In this document: positions 16,737 through 25,622 of the stretch, piece by piece
Numbering within the stretch: position 1 is the stretch's first letter
Layout of the letters: the number at the start of each line of letters is the position of its first letter
NCBI RefSeq assembly: GCF_000246855.1
Contig: NC_016609.1
Span: 868,001-932,000, forward strand
Reading direction: 5' to 3'
Length of the DNA: 64,000 nt
From: Niastella koreensis GR20-10
Lineage (GTDB): Bacteria; Bacteroidota; Bacteroidia; Chitinophagales; Chitinophagaceae
Made by a program: the position numbers and the translations under genes
The notes under the pieces: generated by a model
What the model was told of the DNA's origin: nothing
The model's input: the letters and a program-made list of their open reading frames with translations, nothing else
The model's database searches: none

Positions 16737-18944
16737 TCATTTGTTGGGTTGCAGGCACTTATTGATGGAATGGATCACGATACGGTCGGCCAGAACATAA
16801 CTGTTGGCAGGGTCTGCGGTGCCCACATTTCCAAACGAGTCCTGGAAGCCCAGGCTGCCACCAGCTGAACCAATCACGTTCACCACACCCGTTTGATCGT
16901 TCAGGTTGGTGAAAAGGGTTTTACTGTCCTGTACTTTTCCATCGTTAATTACTGTTAGCTGTAACATGTGGAATTTCAGGAACGACTCTACCTGCTCGAT
17001 CTCATTGGATGCAGTTGGCGCATAGTTGGGCACTTTAGTGGAACCGCTAACAGTACCTGGTAACAGCCCTGCATTAACGGCTGTTTTTATGGCATTGCTG
17101 TCGGGTATTAAAAAGGTGCCAAAGAAGCCCAGTGGTACCCCGGCAATGGCGCCGGTAGTGGCTGTATACAGTTTTGAGTTTTTCAGGTACTGGAAGAAGT
17201 GATAATAGGGTGAATTGGGAAGGGCCGCCAGCGCTTCCAGTCTTTTGCCGGGAGTAATGGCGGAAAAGAGCAACAGGTTATCGGTATAGTACACGATCCC
17301 GTTCTTCATGGTCTTTTTATCGGTAACATTCACATTATACCCTGCATCGATATTTCCCGCTGCATAAAACTGGCCGTTGTTCCATTTTATCAGTTCACCG
17401 CCAATGGTGGTTATAATACCCTGGCCGGTTATATTGCCCAGTTCATTATTGGGAGTGGCAATCACGCACATATTGATGAGGCGGTTTACGGTGCCTTTGG
17501 GGTCACCGGCGCCCAATGCACCGGCAATGGTATTCACCCATGAATTCCTGTTGCCATCCCAGTCAAAACCCAGCGCACGGATCTTCGCGTCGGTCATCAT
17601 CAGGACGGTGTATTTGAAGTTGGGATTGGTAATTACCTGTTTCAGTTCCTGGTTAAGCAGGCGCGTCATGAGCGTGTAATCGGGGTCCAGGTACGGGCGT
17701 GCGTAAACCGTGGAGAAAAGATTTGATTCCTGCACCTTATGAGCGCCGTAGAAGAAGCCATTGCTCAGCAACTTTTTATCAACGATATCGGCATTGGGGC
17801 TAAATCTTGCTTCTTCACCCAGGTAGTTACTGGTTGTTGCAAATTTGGAAGGCCATACGGGAGCCTGCCACATGTGCGCATTCAACAGATCGACCAAAGT
17901 TTGTATGGGTAATTTGTTCAGGTTATTCAGGTCGTTATTATAGTGTTCGAGCACCACCGATTTAAGATAGGGTTCCAGCACATCGTTGGTAGGTGCAAAA
18001 ATTGACCAGCCATTTGTTTGCCCGTCATTGTCCTGCATTTTCATATAATTCTCGTTGTTCAGCGAGAAGGCGAGCCCGCCGTTATACAATTTTATGTACA
18101 CCTTATCGCTGCTGTTGTTCAGGATCTGGTAACGTTTGGTGGCGTCTGCATTTTCGTAATAGGTAACCATATACTGTTGAAACAGGCTGTTGAACAGGCT
18201 GTATTCAGGTTTTGACGCCAGGTATTTTTCAATGTTCTGTAAGGGCGTTAATACCTTATCTATAACATGGATGTTGCCGTTTTCTGCAGCGATATTTGTT
18301 TCTGTGATCCGGGCATCGAGCACATTGAGACCGGTGAACGGGGTAGAGGGGTAGAAATAATTATAATCGGCGGCCGTTAATTTTGAATCGGTAAAAAACG
18401 GGTTGGTAAAGTACGGGATGTATTTATTATTGTTATCCGAAGATACATAGGCGTTGTTCCGGTTGGAAGCGATGGTATGCAGCAGCTGGCCGCCAACCGT
18501 GGCCGTATCGAACAGATCGTAGTAAGCGGTTCTGCGTTTGAAGGCCTTATCGGCTACCCAACCGGTGGTGGATTGATAGTCGTCGAGGCGGTCGGTATTG
18601 AATGAATTGTAAACCAGACAATAACGTACAATCTGCTGGGCTTTCACCGAGTCCAGGGCTTCAATGCCGCTGAGGCTGTTCTCTTTAAAGTATTTGGTAA
18701 ATGCATCGTCGGAAGGTGCGAACAGCGTCCAGTAACCGGCATTGCTTAAGATGTCTTTGTAACCGGCCTTATCAATACAGGCAAGCAGTAAACTGAAATT
18801 CCCTTTGCTTTTAAGTACCTGGTAAATAGGAGGTTCAAGCCCTTCGGGCCGGCTGTAAAATTTATCCCATTCTTTTTTGCGGCAGCTGATTAATAGGAAA
18901 CAGGTTGCTATGAGGGCATAGCAAATTTGTAGCGATCTACGCAT
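16737..18944 (-). CDS. Large multi-FAS1 lipoprotein, first gene of the operon
   Basis: A 735-residue lipoprotein with lipobox LLISC, cysteine 21. I can trace about four FAS1-type units. Unit 1 (about 40-235) has WTLFAPSDDAFTKYF and NGNIHVIDKVLTP. Unit 2 (about 240-420) has GWSIFAPTNDVLEPYL and LLNAHMW. Unit 3 (about 425-565) has YTVLMMTDAKIRAL and NGIVYYTDNLL. Unit 4 (about 570-735) has FGTFLIPDSNAIKTA, FLKFHMLQLTV and VLADRIVIHSINKCL. Unlike the two later FAS1 proteins it has no CBM-like tail. As the leader gene of a SusC/SusD operon it may be the outermost ligand- or surface-contacting protein; that role is inference. Confidence 0.88.
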   Translation of the reverse strand: MRRSLQICYALIATCFLLISCRKKEWDKFYSRPEGLEPPIYQVLKSKGNFSLLLACIDKAGYKDILSNAGYWTLFAPSDDAFTKYFKENSLSGIEALDSVKAQQIVRYCLVYNSFNTDRLDDYQSTTGWVADKAFKRRTAYYDLFDTATVGGQLLHTIASNRNNAYVSSDNNNKYIPYFTNPFFTDSKLTAADYNYFYPSTPFTGLNVLDARITETNIAAENGNIHVIDKVLTPLQNIEKYLASKPEYSLFNSLFQQYMVTYYENADATKRYQILNNSSDKVYIKLYNGGLAFSLNNENYMKMQDNDGQTNGWSIFAPTNDVLEPYLKSVVLEHYNNDLNNLNKLPIQTLVDLLNAHMWQAPVWPSKFATTSNYLGEEARFSPNADIVDKKLLSNGFFYGAHKVQESNLFSTVYARPYLDPDYTLMTRLLNQELKQVITNPNFKYTVLMMTDAKIRALGFDWDGNRNSWVNTIAGALGAGDPKGTVNRLINMCVIATPNNELGNITGQGIITTIGGELIKWNNGQFYAAGNIDAGYNVNVTDKKTMKNGIVYYTDNLLLFSAITPGKRLEALAALPNSPYYHFFQYLKNSKLYTATTGAIAGVPLGFFGTFLIPDSNAIKTAVNAGLLPGTVSGSTKVPNYAPTASNEIEQVESFLKFHMLQLTVINDGKVQDSKTLFTNLNDQTGVVNVIGSAGGSLGFQDSFGNVGTADPANSYVLADRIVIHSINKCLQPNK

Positions 18945-19383
18945 AGCAAGTAAGTGTTTAGTCTTGGTTTAGAAAACAGCGTGTAACGAAAAGCTGTAGC
19001 AGACCCTAAGGGCTGATGAGCGATGCGCCGGAATGTTTATGTAAATGAAATAGTAAAGATGACGGGGGAAATGAATGTATGATTGCAATCACAGCAAGGG
19101 TGATTGCTGCAGGTGTTAAGTACAACATGGCAAGTCAGTTTCGTTTTGGTTTTCGCAGTTACTGTAATAAAAGTAACAATTCACCGGGCGAAAACTATCC
19201 TGCCGCATCCCGTATGGACAGAATAGTTACGCAATCGTTACCGGAAGTGTATATATGACATTTAAACAAAATAAATCTTGTTGTTGTGGTGAAAAGACAG
19301 GATGGAACAGGACGAATGTTGAAACATCCGCGCCTAATTTTAACCCTTATCAGGCGATTGTTAACTAACTAAATAGTGCCAAT
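18945..19383. other. 439-base divergent intergenic region between two SusC operons
   Basis: Must hold the promoters of both the minus-strand FAS1/SusCD operon and the plus-strand pectin operon. I could not find a convincing TTTG ... TAnnTTTG promoter for either. The clearest structure is a palindrome at 19081-19107. No ECF sigma, anti-sigma or hybrid two-component regulator gene lies nearby. Confidence 0.6.
19081..19107. promoter_or_regulatory. Candidate operator palindrome
   Basis: GATTGCAATC (19081-19090) is a perfect 10-base palindrome. Overlapping it, GCAATCAC (19085-19092) and GTGATTGC (19100-19107) form a perfect inverted repeat with a 7-base spacer. It lies 137-163 bases upstream of the FAS1 operon and about 280 upstream of the pectin SusC. 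A regulator site is plausible but unproven. Confidence 0.4.
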
Positions 19384-22300
19384 ATGAGTGTTCAGCAACT
19401 TCTACCAAAAGGTATTTGGTTTTTACCCCTATTACTCCTCTTTACAGCTTTTCAGGCAAGATCACAAAACGGTATTATGGTTAAGGGTAAGGTTACCGAT
19501 GAAAAAGGTAATGCAGTGCCCGGCGCTACTATACTGGTGAAGGGAACTGACAAAACGTCCCTCGCCAAAGGTGATGGTTCATTTGCCATTCCGGTAATAA
19601 CCGGCAATGAAACACTTGTTGTTTCATCGATAGGCTTTGCCAAAACAGAAATTCCGTTAAATGGCCAAACCACATTGACGGTAAGTTTGACCAGCGAAAA
19701 AAGTCAGCTCGAAGATGTGGTGGTGGTGGGTTATGGTACTGCCCGGAAAAGAGATATCACCGGCGCAGTAGCTACATTTAATCCCAAGGGCATTGAGGAA
19801 AAACCTATTGCGCGGGTTGACCAGGCGTTGATAGGCCAGATGCCCGGGGTGCAGATCAAACAGCAAACCGGCATGCCCGGAGGCGGTTTCAGCGTACAGG
19901 TTCGTGGTGCAGGATCAATTTCAGCCGGTACAGAACCCTTGTATGTAATTGATGGTTTTCCCCTCGATGTGGTAAGCCAGAGTACAAGCGGGGGCTTTGC
20001 CCAGAACCCGCTTAATAATATCAACCCCAACGATATTGAAAGCATCCAGGTGTTGAAGGATGCGGCAGCCGGCGCCATTTACGGTTCGCGTGCGGCCAAT
20101 GGGGTGGTGATCATTACTACCAAAAGGGGGCAGATAGGAAAAGCCAGGATATCTGTGAATGCTTATACCGGATTAAGCAAGGTGGCGAAAAAGCTGGACG
20201 TTTTAAGCGCCGATGAGTGGATTGCCCAGGCTACTGAGTTGGCCAACTATAAATGGGTGGCCTCAGGTAATGGCACCAACAGAACCGCTACACAAACCAA
20301 TGAAGAACGCCGGGTAATACTGGGACTTGCACCGGGTCAGGTGGACGCTAATTTTATGACAGACGACCGGTGGACCATGCCTGGCCATCCGGGTTTGCAA
20401 TATATCGACTGGCAGGACCAGGCTTTTAGAACGGCTAATTTTCAGAATTATGAATTGAGTGCAAGCGGCGGTACAGATAATGTGCGCTATTTCTTTTCGG
20501 GTAATTACCTGAACCAGGGAGGCGTTTTAATAAATTCCGGGTTTAAGAACTTTTCAGCAAGAGCCAATGTGGAAGTAAATGCCAGCAATAAATTTAAACT
20601 GGGTTTTAACCTGGCGCCCACTTATTCTGAGACCAATTTGCCACTCGCTGAGGGGAAAGACAACCAGTTGATGAAGTTATACAACATGTCGCCTGTTGTG
20701 GAAGATACTGCAGGCGTGAATACAGGCGCGGGTAACAACCAGGTTTACAAATGGGCTTCTTCCAGCGTAAGCCCGGTAGCGTATTTAAATAATATGAGCA
20801 ACCTGGTAAAGAATACCCGTATTTTATATTCAATGTATGGCGATTACCAGATTGTGAAGGGATTATCACTGAGAACCACTGTTAACTATGATGAATCCAA
20901 TGTGAATACGAAGCGGTACATTTCCGATTATGTAGGTGGTAATATCGCTAACTATCAAACTTTTCCCGGCAAAAGTGCATCCGGGATGTACAGCGGGTAC
21001 AAGAAGCAGAATTTCGTTAATGAAAACACGATCACGTATATTAAAACGATCAACGACGATCACACTATCAATGTTGTAGGCGGTATGTCGTACAATTATG
21101 TGCACCTGGAGAATTTTACCCTTAGTACTATTGGCGGCCAGGGTTTTACCAACAGCTCTATTACAACCATCAATTATGCGGCATCGAGTGCTACAGGTAC
21201 TGTAACGGGCAACACAACAGAAACCAATAACGCGCTGGTTTCTTATTATGGAAGGGCACAATATGCCTATACGGATAAATACCTGTTGCAGGCAAGCATT
21301 CGCCGGGATGCCTCCTCCCGTTTTGGTGAAAACAACAGATGGGGTACATTTCCTTCTCTTTCTGTGGGCTGGCGCATTTCAAGAGAAAACTTCATGCGTA
21401 CAGTTAATTTCGTGAATGACCTGAAGCTGAGAGCGAGCTGGGGCCAGGCTGGTAATTACAGCATTGGAGACTACAGCAGCCAGGCGCTGTTAACAGCAGG
21501 GAACTATAGTTTTGGCGGCAATACCGTAACGGTGGCCAATGGCCAGGTACCAAAATCAATTCCCAATCCCGATCTGCAATGGGAAAAGGCCAATACTTAT
21601 GATGTAGGTTTTGACGCCTCGCTGTTGAATAACCGCATCAATATCGTTTTTGACGCTTACCAGAAAAAGAACACCAACCTGTTGTTGAATGTGCCCGTGG
21701 TATCTGCTGCCGGTTTCCCTACCGCCCTGCAAAATATAGGTGCTGTAGTAAACAGGGGTTTGGAACTGGGGTTAAATACTACCAACCTTTCAAAACATGA
21801 TTTTCAATGGACAACGAACTTCAATATAGCCTATAATCAAAATAAGGTATTTGCGTTGGGTGCAGATGGCGCCGATATCAATGTGGCCACCAATGGCCTT
21901 AGTGGTAATCCGCCTTTCCTGTTAAGTATTGGTAAACCGATGTACAGCTATTACCTGGTAAAAACAAATGGTATTCTTACCCAGGACGATATAAACGATC
22001 CTAAAGTAGCTAAACTGCCTAAACAAACAGTAGGTGATGAAAAGTATGTAGATGCTAACCCCGATGGCATCATAGATGCCCGTGACCGGGTTGTTGCAGG
22101 TCAGCCTTCTCCAAAGTATACTTTTGGTATGACCAACAATTTCCGGTATAAGAGCTTTGACCTGAGCGTGCAGATGTATGGACAAACCGGTGGTACTATT
22201 TATTCATTCCTGGGACGAGCTATAGACAATCCCTCCAATGGCCGCAATACCAATTTAGGTGTATGGAGAGACCGCTGGACGGCAGACAACCAGAATTACA

Positions 22301-22626
22301 ACGCTCCCCGCGGTAAGATCGGTTTCGCGTATACGATCCCGCTGTTTACGACCGACTGGCTGTACTCTTCCAACTTTCTCCGCATCCAGAATATTACCCT
22401 GGGTTACAATTTGAAAAAGTTGATCAAGACGGGCGCCATCAGCAATGCACGCGTTTATGCTTCTGCGCAAAACCCGTTTGGCTGGGATAAATACAAAGGC
22501 GGCGTAAACCCCGAAGCGCAAAATACGCAGGTGGGCGGATCAAGCACCAGCTTCCAGTTGCCAGGCGATTACGGCGCTATGCCTTTAAACAAAACCATTA
22601 CCGTGGGTGTAAACGTGAGCTTCTAA
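19384..22626 (+). CDS. SusC/RagA TonB-linked outer-membrane transporter of the pectin locus
   Basis: A 1080-residue importer of canonical type. Signal peptide ends near FQARSQN. A carboxypeptidase-regulatory-like domain (GKVTDEKGNAVPGATILVKG) precedes the TonB box LEDVVVVGYGTARKRDITGA and the plug (ALIGQMPGVQIKQ, QVRGAGSISAGTEPLYVIDG, ESIQVLKDAAAGAIYGSRAA). The barrel ends KTITVGVNVSF. Its SusD partner follows, and the same strand continues with pectin enzymes, so uronate or rhamnose oligosaccharides are the likely cargo. Confidence 0.95.
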   Translation: MSVQQLLPKGIWFLPLLLLFTAFQARSQNGIMVKGKVTDEKGNAVPGATILVKGTDKTSLAKGDGSFAIPVITGNETLVVSSIGFAKTEIPLNGQTTLTVSLTSEKSQLEDVVVVGYGTARKRDITGAVATFNPKGIEEKPIARVDQALIGQMPGVQIKQQTGMPGGGFSVQVRGAGSISAGTEPLYVIDGFPLDVVSQSTSGGFAQNPLNNINPNDIESIQVLKDAAAGAIYGSRAANGVVIITTKRGQIGKARISVNAYTGLSKVAKKLDVLSADEWIAQATELANYKWVASGNGTNRTATQTNEERRVILGLAPGQVDANFMTDDRWTMPGHPGLQYIDWQDQAFRTANFQNYELSASGGTDNVRYFFSGNYLNQGGVLINSGFKNFSARANVEVNASNKFKLGFNLAPTYSETNLPLAEGKDNQLMKLYNMSPVVEDTAGVNTGAGNNQVYKWASSSVSPVAYLNNMSNLVKNTRILYSMYGDYQIVKGLSLRTTVNYDESNVNTKRYISDYVGGNIANYQTFPGKSASGMYSGYKKQNFVNENTITYIKTINDDHTINVVGGMSYNYVHLENFTLSTIGGQGFTNSSITTINYAASSATGTVTGNTTETNNALVSYYGRAQYAYTDKYLLQASIRRDASSRFGENNRWGTFPSLSVGWRISRENFMRTVNFVNDLKLRASWGQAGNYSIGDYSSQALLTAGNYSFGGNTVTVANGQVPKSIPNPDLQWEKANTYDVGFDASLLNNRINIVFDAYQKKNTNLLLNVPVVSAAGFPTALQNIGAVVNRGLELGLNTTNLSKHDFQWTTNFNIAYNQNKVFALGADGADINVATNGLSGNPPFLLSIGKPMYSYYLVKTNGILTQDDINDPKVAKLPKQTVGDEKYVDANPDGIIDARDRVVAGQPSPKYTFGMTNNFRYKSFDLSVQMYGQTGGTIYSFLGRAIDNPSNGRNTNLGVWRDRWTADNQNYNAPRGKIGFAYTIPLFTTDWLYSSNFLRIQNITLGYNLKKLIKTGAISNARVYASAQNPFGWDKYKGGVNPEAQNTQVGGSSTSFQLPGDYGAMPLNKTITVGVNVSF

Positions 22627-22651
22627 GTTTTTATCTAAAATGCTTATTACA

Positions 22652-24190
22652 ATGAAACGATTATCATATATTATACTTTTAGCTTCCATAACAGGCATAT
22701 CTTCCTGTAGCAAAAACCTGGACCAGCAGCCTGTTTCTGATGTAGTGACCTCTACCTTTTTTAAAACTGTCAGTGATTTTACGCAGGGTGTAAATGGGGC
22801 TTACTCAAAATTAAAAGCAATTCCTTTGAATTTGATGTGGATGGATGAAGTGCGTTCAGATAATACTGCCATCACTACAGATGGTAACCGCGACTTTCAG
22901 GGAATAAACGACTTTTCGCCCAACCTTACCACTACTGCGTTTATTGTTAACTCCTGGCAAAACGGCTTCAATGGCATTTTTAATGTCAATACGGTGTTGG
23001 ATGCCATACAGGCAAAAGGCGCCGGTGTTTTAACCAGTGACCTGGCAACCAGGTTTACTGCTGAATTACGCTTTCTGCGCGGCTTTTACTATTTCGACCT
23101 GTTGAAACATTATGGCGCGTTGCCGATCATCGACAAGTCTATGACACCTGCTGAAGCTGGTGCGGTAAAAAGAAGCTCATTGGCGGATGTGTATAGCTTT
23201 ATCATCAGTGATTTTGAGTTTGCTGCCGCTAATCTGCCCGAGGTTTTTACCGGCGCCGACCTGGGACGTCCTACTTTGTATTCGGCTAAAGGGATGCTTG
23301 GCCTGGTGTATATGACAAGATCGGGACCTGCATTGGTGAATGGTCCTGGCCTCAATACCAATGAGTGGAATAAAGCGTATGGTTATTTCGATGACATCAT
23401 CAAGAGTAACAAATATTCATTTTTAACTGATTTTGCCTCTATCTTCTCTTATACAAATGAGAATAACAAAGAGGTGGTATTCGATATTCAGTATGCCACT
23501 ACAAGCAGCGGGGGTGAATTCCCCAGTCAATTGGTGCCTGATACTTACTGGAGTGGGTTGAATTTTTCAGGATATGGCAATGGTTATGGCAGCGCCAGCT
23601 ATAATGTAAGTAAGAACCTGTTACAATCCTACAGGAACAGTGTTTACCTGTCAACCGGTACCGTAGATAAAAGAGATACTTTCAGTATAAAACATGCGTA
23701 TCCTACTAATTCAAGTACGCCTGCCGTGTTGGATACGAGCCGTCCGTTCATTAAAAAATACCTCAATCCCGCCCTCAAGGGTAAAGACCGTGCCGACTGG
23801 CCGATCAACTTTATCGTATTGCGCTATACTGATGTATTGATGATGAAAGCAGAATGTATTCTACACGGTGCTCCCGGTACACAGGCGGATGTGGATGCCA
23901 TTGTTAAACAGGTGCGTGACAGAGCTGGTGTTGGCACGCCTGCTTTGGCAAACGTAACCCTGCCCACTTTAATGGAAGAAAGACGGCGGGAGTTTTTGGG
24001 CGAAGGCATTCGCTGGAATGACCTGGTGCGCGAAAACATGTTCGTAACTACCATGAATGCATGGCGGGTGAGCGATACCCTTACTTCTACCATCCAGGAA
24101 GTGAAACCTGAATACTCCGTATACCCGGTACCGCAAGCTGAAATTCTTGCCAAGCCTGGCTTATACGATCAGAACCAGGGTTACTATTAA
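22652..24190 (+). CDS. SusD/RagB-family nutrient-binding lipoprotein of the pectin locus
   Basis: A 512-residue surface lipoprotein. An ATG at 22640 is also in frame, but the start at 22652 (MKRLSYIILL) gives the standard lipoprotein signal with GISSC, cysteine 19. Features include FTAELRFLRGFYYFDLLKHYGALPI in the SusD helix region and LMEERRREFLGEGIRWNDLVR near the C-terminus. It lies 25 bases after its SusC partner. A strong hairpin follows the stop codon, so distal genes are likely expressed at a different level. Confidence 0.94.
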   Translation: MKRLSYIILLASITGISSCSKNLDQQPVSDVVTSTFFKTVSDFTQGVNGAYSKLKAIPLNLMWMDEVRSDNTAITTDGNRDFQGINDFSPNLTTTAFIVNSWQNGFNGIFNVNTVLDAIQAKGAGVLTSDLATRFTAELRFLRGFYYFDLLKHYGALPIIDKSMTPAEAGAVKRSSLADVYSFIISDFEFAAANLPEVFTGADLGRPTLYSAKGMLGLVYMTRSGPALVNGPGLNTNEWNKAYGYFDDIIKSNKYSFLTDFASIFSYTNENNKEVVFDIQYATTSSGGEFPSQLVPDTYWSGLNFSGYGNGYGSASYNVSKNLLQSYRNSVYLSTGTVDKRDTFSIKHAYPTNSSTPAVLDTSRPFIKKYLNPALKGKDRADWPINFIVLRYTDVLMMKAECILHGAPGTQADVDAIVKQVRDRAGVGTPALANVTLPTLMEERRREFLGEGIRWNDLVRENMFVTTMNAWRVSDTLTSTIQEVKPEYSVYPVPQAEILAKPGLYDQNQGYY

Positions 24191-24210
24191 CAGATATTAA
24201 AATCTTATTT

Positions 24211-24263
24211 AAGTCCGAAAGATGTATGCAACGAAGTAAAACTTCCCTACGTCTTTCGGACTT
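24211..24263 (+). terminator. Perfect 12-bp hairpin after SusD, possible attenuator
   Basis: AAGTCCGAAAGA (24211-24222) pairs perfectly with TCTTTCGGACTT (24252-24263) around a 29-base loop. It is followed by TAAATTG, only a weak U tract. It starts 21 bases past the SusD stop and ends 15 bases before the next gene, so partial termination or mRNA stabilisation between SusCD and enzyme genes is likely. A hairpin with the same outer stem words occurs at 49019-49069. Confidence 0.55.
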
Positions 24264-24277
24264 TAAATTGCTCCTGT

Positions 24278-25477
24278 ATGAAAGTGATAACTCTTGCATT
24301 TTTATCTGTATGCTGTTTTTCTGCCGCCGCACAACCCGTATTGGAAACCGGCTCACAAAAGCCCATGCCCGAAACCTGGATCGACGCCACCACCCACCAC
24401 ACCCTTGTACGGCTTACCAACAAACCCGGTAATAATGCCAGCTTTTACTTTCACAACAATCCTTTCGTTGGGAATAAAATGGTTTTTTACAGTACCGACA
24501 GTATCAATGGCCGTCAGTTATATACCGTTGATCTGAACACGCGTAAAATTGACCAGGTTACGCATCAGTCGTCACCCATGAATGGCGAGATATTAAGCGC
24601 CAAAGGACATAATGCTTATTACCAGATCAAAGACAGTGTGTTTGTAACCAACATCGATAGCAAGGAAACAAAACTGGTATATGTTTTCCCTGCCGATTTT
24701 AAAGCAAGCATTGCCACGGTAAATGCCAATGAAACTTTACTGGCCGGTTATCGAAGCAGCGATGCTGAAAGAGAGATCTACCGGCTGAACCCTGAGAAGC
24801 ACGATTACTTCAATAAAATATACGAGGCCCGTTTGCCCCGTACCCTGTTTGTTATTGACATCAATGGCAAACAACTGAAACCCATCTTCAACGACAGCGC
24901 CTGGCTGAATCACGTACAGTTTTCCTCAACAGACCCCAACTTATTGATGTTTTGTCATGAAGGTCCCTGGCATAAAGTGGATCGCATCTGGACCATCGAT
25001 GTGCGCGATGCCAACAAAGGCAAAGTACAGCTCATGCACAAGCGTACCATGGAAAATGAGATCGCCGGTCATGAGTGGTTCTCCTCTGATGGTAAAACCA
25101 TCTGGTTCGATCAGCAATTGCCACGCGGCACCAACTTTTATGTGGGCGGAGTGAACGTAAAAACAGGGGAAGAAAAAAAGTATAAACTGGACCGCAACGA
25201 ATGGAGCGTTCACTTCACCACTTCACCCGATCAGAAACTGTTTGCCGGTGATGGCGGCGATCCTGGCCAGGTAGCCAAAGCCTTCGATGGCATGTACATC
25301 TATTTATTTACCCCCGAAGGTGATCATTTTAAAGCCACCAAACTGGTGAACATGAAGCACCACAATTATAAACTGGAGCCTAATGTACATTTCTCACCCG
25401 ATGGGAAGTGGATTATTTTCAGGGCTAATTTCGAAGGTCAGTCGGAAGTCTATGCAGTTGAGATCAATGGTCAATAG
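24278..25477 (+). CDS. PL22-like oligogalacturonate lyase
   Basis: A 399-residue seven-bladed beta-propeller that should cleave unsaturated digalacturonate to 4-deoxy-5-ketouronate monomers. Secreted: the signal peptide ends CFSAAAQP. Family hallmarks are HVQFSSTDPNLLMFCHEGPW and HKVDRIWTID (about 212-241), GHEWFSSDGKTIWFD (about 264-278) and HHNYKLEPNVHFSPDGKW (about 361-378). The C-terminal Gln/His/His metal cluster of characterised enterobacterial enzymes is not obvious here (N369-V-H371). A periplasmic rather than cytoplasmic location is inferred from the signal peptide. It follows SusD and precedes the GH106 gene, fitting homogalacturonan/rhamnogalacturonan use. Confidence 0.88.
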   Translation: MKVITLAFLSVCCFSAAAQPVLETGSQKPMPETWIDATTHHTLVRLTNKPGNNASFYFHNNPFVGNKMVFYSTDSINGRQLYTVDLNTRKIDQVTHQSSPMNGEILSAKGHNAYYQIKDSVFVTNIDSKETKLVYVFPADFKASIATVNANETLLAGYRSSDAEREIYRLNPEKHDYFNKIYEARLPRTLFVIDINGKQLKPIFNDSAWLNHVQFSSTDPNLLMFCHEGPWHKVDRIWTIDVRDANKGKVQLMHKRTMENEIAGHEWFSSDGKTIWFDQQLPRGTNFYVGGVNVKTGEEKKYKLDRNEWSVHFTTSPDQKLFAGDGGDPGQVAKAFDGMYIYLFTPEGDHFKATKLVNMKHHNYKLEPNVHFSPDGKWIIFRANFEGQSEVYAVEINGQ

Positions 25478-25530
25478 TCAATGGTCAATAGTCAATTGGC
25501 AATTGGTAAATTGGCAATTGACTATTGATT
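25466..25530. repeat. GTCAATAG/GGCAATTG word array with a 13-bp hairpin
   Basis: Overlaps the lyase stop codon. Tandem degenerate GTCAATRG words run into a perfect inverted repeat CAATAGTCAATTG (25486-25498) / CAATTGACTATTG (25515-25527), loop 16. Probable transcript end or RNA-stabilising element. Confidence 0.6.
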
Positions 25531-25559
25531 GTCTATGCAGTTAAAATATAATTAACTAT

Positions 25560-25589
25560 TTTGTCGTTTGCGTAGTAGTTATACGTTTT
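25560..25589 (+). promoter_or_regulatory. Candidate Bacteroidota promoter for the GH106 operon
   Basis: TTTG at 25560-25563, an 18-base spacer and TACGTTTT at 25582-25589 fit the Bacteroidota TTTG / TAnnTTTG promoter with one mismatch. Predicted transcription start is about 25 bases before the GH106 ATG. Motif-based only. Confidence 0.4.
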
Positions 25590-25622
25590 TTTCCTAATGT
25601 AAAACCTTTAGACTAAAACCAG

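Noticed and set aside
8734-18944. FAS1 proteins as carbohydrate-active enzymes
   Set aside because: No catalytic motif of any glycosidase or lyase family is visible; the FAS1 H1/H2 and YH motifs explain the sequence.
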